NCBI GenBank assembly: GCA_964548225.1
Contig: CAZJQP010000005.1
Location: 51,210 to 115,209, forward strand
Source of the DNA: CALMEH01 sp964548225
Lineage (GTDB): Bacteria; Acidobacteriota; Blastocatellia; Pyrinomonadales; Pyrinomonadaceae
Direction of reading: 5' to 3'
Length of the DNA stretch: 64,000 bases
Below are positions 57,896-64,000 of the stretch, in pieces (within the stretch, counting starts at the first letter, position 1; each line of letters begins with the position of its first letter). The notes below the pieces were generated by a model. The model was not told where the DNA came from and ran no database searches. It worked only from the letters and a program-made list of their open reading frames with translations. A program made the translations under genes and the position numbers.

Positions 57896-59416
57896 TTACT
57901 TACGCCATTTACCGTTCAGATTTCTTGGCGGCAAGGCAACCGATTGAAAACGCGGCAATCGAACGCGGTCGCTGTTACGGTATGAAAGCAAGGGCATTAA
58001 ACCTTGTTGCAAAAGTTGATCGGCAAAATTTTCGGTCAAAATAATTTCAGCGCAGGGTTTTGTTTTAGATTCCCCGTTTTCACGATAAAGATGGAATGGC
58101 AAATTTTCAATGTCGTGCATTTGCCGGTCGCTCATTTCCTCCCAACCGAATTGACGATAACTTTGTGCCAAAAGCAGAGCGCAAGCAAAAGAAGGATTAG
58201 TCCAGAGATAATTTTCGTGGGAAATTTCGTCTGTAAACTCTTCAAAAGAAAAGGTTTCTGTAGAATCTGTTTTTGCCCCGTAAGGAAGTCGAGAAAGAAA
58301 ACGCATTGGGGACAAACCAACGGAATTAGATTCGGAAGCAGTCCGAAATGCAAGCCAGAGCTTTCCTTCAGCAGAATTTTCTAAGAACTTCAAATCGGAT
58401 AAATCATCAATTTCGCCGAATGATTTTGTGCCAAACATTTCAGGTCGAATATGCGAAACGAAAGGTGCAGCGGCGGCATCAGTAATTTTTGCAATTCGCA
58501 GTAATGCCGCAATATCGTCAACATTTACACCGAAAGAATAATTTCCGCAAACAAGTGAAAAGGGGTCGCCACCGAGTGTTTCATCAGTTTCGCTAATCAG
58601 CCAACGAAACAGAAAAGAATCAGCTAAACTGTTGATAGACTTAAGGTTATCGGCTATTTCATTTTGCGAAACATCGAAAATAAAAATCTTTAAATCAGTA
58701 TCGGTTTCAGTTTGCCTAACTAAAAAATAAAGTCCGCGCCAAGCTGATTCAAGGTCTTGAAAATTCGGATGATGCAAAATTGTCCGCATCAATTCACTTG
58801 TGGCTTGATCAACGGCGGCAATTAATTTCGATTGTTCAGTTTCATCAATTTTTACTAAATAAGGCGAAACAATTTTTGAAAGAAAAACTCCAAGTTCGGA
58901 ATTATCAACTTTTCGGGGTTTATCAGAAAAAGTTTCAGATGGTGAAGAAAGAATCTGATCAAGCAAATTGTCGGATGAAATTGTTCCGGTTTCTTCATTT
59001 TCGACGGCAGTTTCAGCGTTATCCGAAAGGTTAAACCACGCCTTAACTTGACGTGAAGCGTCGTTAAATTCATCGGCAATTAGCAAGCGACGGCGAACAT
59101 CGCGTAAATCTGAAAAAAGTGAAACTTGACGGAAAATATTATCGGGATGAAAGTCATCAAGTTCTGTAAATTCAAGGTTTATAAGATTCCCGTCGCCGGT
59201 TAAATCAAGGGCGAGAGTTGCTTGTAAACCACGCAAAACTTCGTCAAAATTATCACGATCAATAACAATCGGGCGGCGTTGAGACAAATCTTTTTTTGTT
59301 GAATTCGCGCTCCAATCGCCTAAAATAAGAATATGAAACGGCGGATCATCATCGAGTTGATTGCCTCCGTTTTCAAGCGTAAATTTTGCCTCAAAATCTG
59401 TTTCGGTTGGTAACAT
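57896..59416 (-). CDS. TssB-TssC-like contractile sheath fusion (type VI secretion), orphan
   Basis: A 506-residue protein from the ATG at 59416, supported by GGAG 7 nt upstream. The first part resembles TssB (ILILGDWSA, RRPIVIDRDNFDEVL, FTELDDFHPDNIF). The second part resembles TssC (PNFQDLESAWRGLYFLVRQTETD, LVCGNYSFGVNVDDIAALL, FLSRLPYG, NYLWTNPSFACALLLAQSY, and PCAEIILTENFADQLL with GLMPLLSYRN at the end). Together they form the contractile sheath of a type VI secretion tail. No other T6SS gene is in this window. It is flanked by mnmG and a divergent ECF sigma gene. It may be part of a distant cluster or a domesticated orphan. Confidence 0.85.
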   Translation of the reverse strand: MLPTETDFEAKFTLENGGNQLDDDPPFHILILGDWSANSTKKDLSQRRPIVIDRDNFDEVLRGLQATLALDLTGDGNLINLEFTELDDFHPDNIFRQVSLFSDLRDVRRRLLIADEFNDASRQVKAWFNLSDNAETAVENEETGTISSDNLLDQILSSPSETFSDKPRKVDNSELGVFLSKIVSPYLVKIDETEQSKLIAAVDQATSELMRTILHHPNFQDLESAWRGLYFLVRQTETDTDLKIFIFDVSQNEIADNLKSINSLADSFLFRWLISETDETLGGDPFSLVCGNYSFGVNVDDIAALLRIAKITDAAAAPFVSHIRPEMFGTKSFGEIDDLSDLKFLENSAEGKLWLAFRTASESNSVGLSPMRFLSRLPYGAKTDSTETFSFEEFTDEISHENYLWTNPSFACALLLAQSYRQFGWEEMSDRQMHDIENLPFHLYRENGESKTKPCAEIILTENFADQLLQQGLMPLLSYRNSDRVRLPRFQSVALPPRNLNGKWRK

Positions 59417-59572
59417 AAAAAAACTCCGCAAAAAATAGAATGGAATAAATATCTTACTTACGAACCATTTTGTCAATAAAGCAGAAAGTGTATGAAAGAA
59501 AGTAGCGCGAAAATTTCAAATTCGGCGAGATGTATTTTATAATCGCTTTTGAATTCTGGTTTGAATTTGTAA

Positions 59573-60142
59573 ATGAAAGAAATTCCGCATCAAATAACGC
59601 AATTATTAATAGATTGGAGCAATGGTAAACCGGAGGCATTTGATGAACTCGTGCCTTTGGTATATGAACAACTTCGGATGATGGCACGAAGATTTATGCG
59701 TCAACAGCCTTTGGGACATACATTTCAAACAACGGAATTAATTCACGAAGCGTATCTGAAACTTGCGGCAGGAGAAGATAATAATTGGAAAAACCGCGCA
59801 CATTTTTTCGGTGTCGCATCAAAAGCGATGCGGCATATTTTGGTAGATTACGCCCGCTCAAAAAGCCGCGAGAAACGCGGTGGTAAAGCAGCAAAATTAA
59901 CATTGGAGGAAAACGTCGTAGCAAACTCGACGAATCGCGCCGAGGACATAGTTGCGCTCGACAATGCGTTGAAACAATTAGCAGTTTTGGACGAACGCAA
60001 AAACCAAGTAGTCGAAATGAAGTTCTTCGGCGGCTTAACAACTGAAGAAATCGCTGAAGTTTTAAAGATTTCCCCCGAAACAGTAAAACGAGATTGGAGC
60101 TTTTCAAAAACTTGGCTTTCACGCGAATTGGCAAAAAAATGA
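59573..60142 (+). CDS. ECF-type RNA polymerase sigma factor (TIGR02999-like subfamily)
   Basis: A 189-residue ECF sigma factor. Region 2 has AFDELVPLVYEQLRMMARRFMRQQ, then the conserved HTFQTTELIHEAYLKLA and FFGVASKAMRHILVDYARSKSREKRGG, typical of the Acidobacteria/Planctomycetes subfamily. Region 4 has VVEMKFFGGLTTEEIAEVLKISPETVKRDWSFSKTWL. These sigma factors are often followed by a protein-kinase gene or an anti-sigma gene; neither is found here. It is divergent from the TssB-TssC gene. A perfect 16-bp hairpin terminator follows. Confidence 0.92.
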   Translation: MKEIPHQITQLLIDWSNGKPEAFDELVPLVYEQLRMMARRFMRQQPLGHTFQTTELIHEAYLKLAAGEDNNWKNRAHFFGVASKAMRHILVDYARSKSREKRGGKAAKLTLEENVVANSTNRAEDIVALDNALKQLAVLDERKNQVVEMKFFGGLTTEEIAEVLKISPETVKRDWSFSKTWLSRELAKK

Positions 60143-60168
60143 GCGAAAAAAATAAACGTGTATTAACG

Positions 60169-60208
60169 TCAAAACGCACGAAATAATAATTAATTTCGTG
60201 CGTTTTGA
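60169..60208. terminator. Bidirectional terminator hairpin
   Basis: TCAAAACGCACGAAAT (60169-60184) and ATTTCGTGCGTTTTGA (60193-60208) pair perfectly over 16 bp with an 8-nt loop. It lies between the convergent sigma-factor and GIN-domain genes and could end both transcripts. Confidence 0.8.
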
Positions 60209-60271
60209 GATTGATTCGCGGTAAAAATTCCAACCCGAAAAAATTAAGTATCTACCAAAATTCAAATAAAA

Positions 60272-60970
60272 TTATTTTTGCTTGACGTTACTCGCGCCGG
60301 AAACTTTTCTGTCAAAATTTGTGGGTGTTCCAACGTATGAAATATTACTTGCGCCGCTGGCATTGACCTTAAAATCATTTGAAACAGAAACGCTGATTTT
60401 GCTTGCACCGCTTGCGTTGACGGAAACATTTTCAGCTTTCAGAGATTCGGCTTCGATTTTGGATGCACCACTGGTTTTGATTTCAAAATTAACAGTCGTG
60501 CCTTGAACATTGATCTTGGATGCACCGCTCGAATGAAGTTGAAAACTAGAATTGTTCAAATTAGTCAAATTAACCTTCGACGCGCCCGAAACATCTAAAT
60601 CTTCGATGTTCGGCGCAGAAACTCTAACAATAATCGGATTGCTCGATTTATATCTACCATTGGTTTCAATTCGCAAAACACTGCCACGAACTTCGGTTTT
60701 GACGAGCGGTAAAAGATTATCATCCGCTTCGACTTCGACGCTGAAATTCTTCTGTGATGTAATTTCGACTTGAATTGCGTTGCTTACATCAACCTGCGAA
60801 AAACCGGAAACACTTCGTGTTTCCTTAATAACATTGCCGGAACCGACTTCCTTAAAACTGAAATTAAAATTAAAAAATCTTGCCGAAGTTTGTCCGAAGG
60901 AAAAAACATTAGCGAAGATTACACCGATAAACAAAGCGATTATAAATATTATGATTCCTATTTTTTTCAT
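60272..60970 (-). CDS. GIN-domain (DUF2807) secreted protein
   Basis: A 232-residue protein with a signal peptide (about 1-20) and a DUF2807/head-GIN domain. The core is a parallel beta-helix built of short repeats: KTEVRGSVLRIETNG, then DVSGASKVNLTNLN, SSGASKINV, TSGASKIEA, NASGASKISV, NASGASNISY and VSGASNVKQ. The recurring xSGASKx is diagnostic. Such proteins are surface or periplasmic adhesin-like proteins of unclear role. GGAGG lies 7 nt before the ATG. It follows a DUF445 gene with a 92-nt gap. Confidence 0.88.
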   Translation of the reverse strand: MKKIGIIIFIIALFIGVIFANVFSFGQTSARFFNFNFSFKEVGSGNVIKETRSVSGFSQVDVSNAIQVEITSQKNFSVEVEADDNLLPLVKTEVRGSVLRIETNGRYKSSNPIIVRVSAPNIEDLDVSGASKVNLTNLNNSSFQLHSSGASKINVQGTTVNFEIKTSGASKIEAESLKAENVSVNASGASKISVSVSNDFKVNASGASNISYVGTPTNFDRKVSGASNVKQK

Positions 60971-61062
60971 TGATTGCCTCCAAAAGAATTGAATGTCGAA
61001 ATGGCAAACGAAATCGAAAAAGAAAAAGTTCGCAAAATTTTAACGAGAAAAAAATAAAAGTT

Positions 61063-62658
61063 TTATTTCGCAAAAAACCAAAATGAAAGCGCAGATTGAA
61101 CAACGCCGATGATTAAACCGAAAAGTGCGCCGAAAAGTTCGATTGTCCGCAAATGTTCTTTAGCGACGGACATCACCAAACTTTCGAGTTTTTCGACCGG
61201 ATAATTATTGATTTTTTCGCGCACCACTTCGCCGATGTTAAATTCTTGGATAACTTGCGGCAATTTTTCTTTCGCGGCGGAAATAATTGTTTCAGTAATG
61301 TTATCACCGGCTTTTTTCATCTGTTCTTCGGAAATATGATCGGAAAGTTTTCCGATTGGCGCACTCATTAAACGGTCAATTTGGCGCGAAAGAACACTAT
61401 TGATGATGTTCGCGGTTTCGTCTTGATTTAAGATATTGAGCAATCCGCTCGATAGCAATTTTTTAAGTTTTTCTTCAGATTCGGGATGAACGGTTTGCAA
61501 AATTGCATCAATGCTGTGCGGACGAATTTTATGCAAAGTATCGGTCAAATAAGCCGAAACCGAATTTTGCATTGCTTCGCCTTGAATTAACGACAGAACG
61601 CTTTTTCTGACTTGTGATTTTAGACGTTCAAGCTGTTCAGGCGCGATTTTTCCGGCAATTTCATTAATCGGACGTGAAACCGCGTTATTTATCGAAGTTT
61701 CGAGAAAACCTTTTGCTTCGGTGGCAAAGAAATCGCCGCGCAAAGTTTCTTCAATGCGTTTCGGCAAAGATTCATTAACCAAATCATCAACTTCGCCCAG
61801 AAGATTTTCACGCGAAACGAAGATTTTTTTGAAAAGCGGCAAACCTTCGTAATAGGTATGAACTTCACGCTTTATCAGTGCGCCAATTTGATTTCGTGTG
61901 CGTTCGGCGGTAGCAAGTTCGGAAAGCTGGTGAATTATCGGTTCAATCTGTTCGGCGGCTTTTTCCTTTAACAATTCAATCGCGTCAGATGTGAACATTT
62001 CGCCCAGAGTCGTTGGCGTTTGTGCGAGAGAATCAATCTGTTTGTTAATAAAATCAACGATTTTATTCTCAAGGGCAGGTTCTTTGAGAGCGTTTTTGAT
62101 GCGTGTTTCGAGAAAACTCAAAACTTGTGTAATTTGTTCTTCTTCAACAACTTCCGAAACCCTTTTCGACAAAAATTCGTCAACTCTTCGCTCGACAAAA
62201 CTGTTGATTGATTCGGCAGTTTCTTCGCTTTTCAAAACGGTTTGAATATGTTCGCCGATTTTGAATTGCAAGGTTGAAATTGCGTCTAAAACCGGTTCAC
62301 GCAAATTCGCGGGCAGAGCTTCAACCAACGATGGATAATTTTCCGACAATAATTCTTCCGTATAAGAATTAACTACTGATTGAATCTTTTTTCGCAAAAA
62401 TTCTTTGCCGAAAAGCTGTTCGGTAATCGTTTCCTGCGACACCAATTCTTCGCCGACGGCTTTGCCGATAGCGTTTGCCAGACGGTCGCGGTGGCGTGGA
62501 ATCATTCCTTGCGGAAAAATCGTTAAACCGAACAATTTCACCGGATAACGCGGACGAAAAAGCATCCGCACCGCTAACCACGCGCCGGCATAGCCATGCA
62601 CTGTGGCAAACAAAATCAGCAAGGAAAATTCAATAATACTTCTTAAATCTATTTGCAT
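61063..62658 (-). CDS. DUF445-family membrane protein
   Basis: A 531-residue protein from the ATG at 62658. An N-terminal transmembrane helix is followed by GYAGAWLAVRMLFRPRYPVKLFGLTIFPQGMIPRHRDRLANAIGKAVGEEL, the signature of DUF445 (YheB/YjiN family). A long helical, coiled-coil middle and a C-terminal hydrophobic anchor follow. The start codon overlaps the stop of the upstream gene (TAATG), indicating coupled translation. The frame is open 19 codons further up, inside the neighbour, and is less likely to be used. Function is unknown. Confidence 0.88.
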   Translation of the reverse strand: MQIDLRSIIEFSLLILFATVHGYAGAWLAVRMLFRPRYPVKLFGLTIFPQGMIPRHRDRLANAIGKAVGEELVSQETITEQLFGKEFLRKKIQSVVNSYTEELLSENYPSLVEALPANLREPVLDAISTLQFKIGEHIQTVLKSEETAESINSFVERRVDEFLSKRVSEVVEEEQITQVLSFLETRIKNALKEPALENKIVDFINKQIDSLAQTPTTLGEMFTSDAIELLKEKAAEQIEPIIHQLSELATAERTRNQIGALIKREVHTYYEGLPLFKKIFVSRENLLGEVDDLVNESLPKRIEETLRGDFFATEAKGFLETSINNAVSRPINEIAGKIAPEQLERLKSQVRKSVLSLIQGEAMQNSVSAYLTDTLHKIRPHSIDAILQTVHPESEEKLKKLLSSGLLNILNQDETANIINSVLSRQIDRLMSAPIGKLSDHISEEQMKKAGDNITETIISAAKEKLPQVIQEFNIGEVVREKINNYPVEKLESLVMSVAKEHLRTIELFGALFGLIIGVVQSALSFWFFAK

Positions 62659-63041
62659 TAATAAACCTGAAAACCTTTTGATTTCAAACAAAAATCGGCA
62701 AAATCCTTCAACCAATCATAGCTTGCTGAATAATTCTTCCATTGCTCGTCTTCGTCTTTGAAAAGTGTGCCGTCGTCGGGCGCGTCGGTAATGCTCAAAT
62801 CCGAAAAGATGCGTTTGTTCGGCTCTAATTTAGGCAAAATTTCCGCCCGAATTCTTTCGCCGATTTGATGCGCCGTATCTTTTTCGAGTTTTACGCCCGT
62901 TGCATTGTATTCCATCTGCCTGATAATACTTTCGCTCAAAATATCAAAACTTTTGATGATTTCAAGCGTCGTCCGCCAATTCCATACGTTCGCATTAAAC
63001 TCAAAGTTTTCAGAACTTAAATCCAATAAAGTGAAACTCAT
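62658..63041 (-). CDS. Hypothetical protein cotranslated with DUF445 protein
   Basis: A 127-residue soluble protein, predicted mostly helical, with no family I recognise. It contains VWNWRTTLEIIKSFDILSESIIRQMEYN, then a charged QIGERIRAEILPKLEPNKRI, and an acidic, aromatic C-terminus (YSASYDWLKDFADFCL). There is no signal or membrane segment. Its stop overlaps the start of the DUF445 gene, so the two are probably linked in function. The upstream gap to the arylamine N-acetyltransferase gene, which is divergent, is about 100 bp. Confidence 0.65.
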   Translation of the reverse strand: MSFTLLDLSSENFEFNANVWNWRTTLEIIKSFDILSESIIRQMEYNATGVKLEKDTAHQIGERIRAEILPKLEPNKRIFSDLSITDAPDDGTLFKDEDEQWKNYSASYDWLKDFADFCLKSKGFQVY

Positions 63042-63140
63042 AAATTTTCTCCAAACAAAATGCTAAACTTTTGAGCGCAAATCAGTCAATAAAGTTTGGT
63101 TGGATAAAGTTTCGGCTTTATAATTTATCGGTAAGATTTT

Positions 63141-63896
63141 ATGAACATAGAAAAATATCTGCACCGAATAGGCATCAAAAAAACGAATGTCGCGGCGAAA
63201 TTGGAAACGCTTAAACTATTGCAAAAACAACATCTTTTGCATATTCCGTTTGAAAATCTCGACATTCATTGGAAACGCCCGGTTTTGTTGGACGCAGAAA
63301 GATTTTACGAAAAAATCGTCGTCGAAAAGCGCGGCGGTTTTTGCTACGAATTAAACGGATTATTTTACGAATTGCTTACGGAAATCGGTTTTCGGAGCAA
63401 AATAATTTCGGCGCGAGTTTATAATGGCAAAGATTTCGGCGCGGAATATGACCATTTGGCGATTTTGACCGAAATCGGCGAAGCAGAATATTTGGTTGAT
63501 GTCGGTTTCGGCGATTTTACCGCCGAGCCTTTGAAATTCGTATTAGACATTGAACAACAAGACGAAAACGGCACGTTTTTAATCCGCAAATTTGACGAAG
63601 AATATTTTGAAGTCGTCAAAAAAGTGGGCGAAGCGTGGAAAAGCGAATACATTTTCAAAGATTGGGCGCGGATTTTAGAAGCATTCGACAAAATGTGCAA
63701 TTTTCATCAAACCTCGCCGGAATCGCACTTTACACGCGGAAAAGTTTGTTCGCTAATGCTTGAAAACGGTCGCAAAACTTTGACTGACAAAAAATTTATC
63801 GAAACGCGAAACGGCGAAAAAAACGAAACTGAAATCAATTCGGAAGACGAATTTAATGAAATTTTGATGCGTGAATTTCAAATAAACAGATTTTAA
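63141..63896 (+). CDS. Arylamine N-acetyltransferase
   Basis: NAT moves acetyl from acetyl-CoA to arylamines, hydrazines or related substrates. The 251-residue protein has the Cys-His-Asp triad of the family: Cys68 in RGGFCYELN, His105 in YDHLAIL and Asp120 in VDVGFGDF. HIPFENLDIHW near the N-terminus is also typical. The length is slightly short of the usual 270-280 residues. It is divergent from the gene pair 61063-63041. A short direct repeat follows it near the end of the window. Confidence 0.93.
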   Translation: MNIEKYLHRIGIKKTNVAAKLETLKLLQKQHLLHIPFENLDIHWKRPVLLDAERFYEKIVVEKRGGFCYELNGLFYELLTEIGFRSKIISARVYNGKDFGAEYDHLAILTEIGEAEYLVDVGFGDFTAEPLKFVLDIEQQDENGTFLIRKFDEEYFEVVKKVGEAWKSEYIFKDWARILEAFDKMCNFHQTSPESHFTRGKVCSLMLENGRKTLTDKKFIETRNGEKNETEINSEDEFNEILMREFQINRF

Positions 63897-63899
63897 GGG

Positions 63900-63936
63900 T
63901 ATCTGGATACGTCCGCCAACCTATCCGGATACGTTC
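63900..63936. repeat. Short direct repeat near window end
   Basis: TATCTGGATACGTCC (63900-63914) recurs as TATCCGGATACGTTCC (63922-63937), a 15-16 nt near-repeat with 22-nt spacing. It may be the start of a longer repeat or an operator pair; the window ends too soon to tell. Confidence 0.35.
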
Positions 63937-64000
63937 CAAACCCCGTCTATTAACCTCTGGTGCTAGTTTTTTAGAGCGCAAATTCAGCCATTGAAAGATG

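Noticed and set aside
1..64000. tRNA and rRNA genes, parS sites, TPP or SAM riboswitches
   Set aside because: I scanned by eye for T-loop motifs, a 16S/23S signature, TGTTTCACGTGAAACA and riboswitch cores and found none that I could support. A covariance-model search would be needed to exclude them.

Overview
The window is moderately AT-rich, densely coding DNA from a Gram-negative-type bacterium. Several families point to Acidobacteriota, most likely a Blastocatellia/Pyrinomonadaceae-like lineage: a GWxTD-domain protein, an ECF sigma factor of the Acidobacteria/Planctomycetes type, an S46 dipeptidyl peptidase, DUF445, a GIN-domain protein, PilT and a selenocysteine-containing SelD. This placement is inference from gene families. 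No rRNA or tRNA gene was recognised. The window looks chromosomal and carries the replication-initiation region.

Layout. 1-13.9 kb: a long imperfect palindrome, a flotillin-like SPFH protein, small proteins including a SUKH protein, recX/truB divergent, hydrolases, an M43 metalloprotease, an S46 peptidase and an aminotransferase. 14-20 kb: a cytochrome P450, then a nicotinamide-salvage group (NMN adenylyltransferase-Nudix fusion, secreted TPR/beta-propeller protein, NADAR protein, nicotinamide phosphoribosyltransferase). 20-24.8 kb: dnaN and dnaA, with two clusters of DnaA-box-like sequences flanking dnaA (candidate bipartite oriC), and a nuclease-inhibitor-like gene. 25-37 kb: truA, thioesterase, hydrolase, a multi-pass GT-C-like membrane protein, an AI-2E-type transporter, pilT, thiE, a RimI-like acetyltransferase, queA and thyA. 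37-49 kb: a phosphodiesterase-TPR-sulfotransferase fusion, a secreted protein next to a tiny PEP-CTERM-like tail protein, methyltransferases, a GT2 glycosyltransferase and asparagine synthase, which together resemble a surface-glycan region. 49-58 kb: GWxTD protein, tatC/tatB, selD, parB/parA and a frameshifted mnmG. 58-64 kb: an orphan TssB-TssC-like sheath fusion, ECF sigma factor, GIN protein, DUF445 protein and arylamine N-acetyltransferase.

The clearest biological point missed by ordinary ORF calling is SelD. Its true start lies upstream of an in-frame TGA (Sec15), followed at the right distance by a stem-loop fitting a bacterial SECIS element, which implies that the organism decodes UGA as selenocysteine.

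The most unusual pattern is a set of repeats with periods of 7 (once about 8) and 21 nt. Heptamer arrays (AATCCAA, GGTTTTT/GGTCTTT, TATCACC, ATTCAGC) lie between genes, often as one arm of a perfect inverted repeat, and twice inside coding sequence, where they add the peptides FNIQHSTFSI and FSIQHSAFSI. Two intergenic arrays have an exact 21-nt period: 14 units at 45364-45657 and 9 units at 27912-28100. They resemble the short tandemly repeated repetitive sequences of cyanobacteria. Their role here is unknown.
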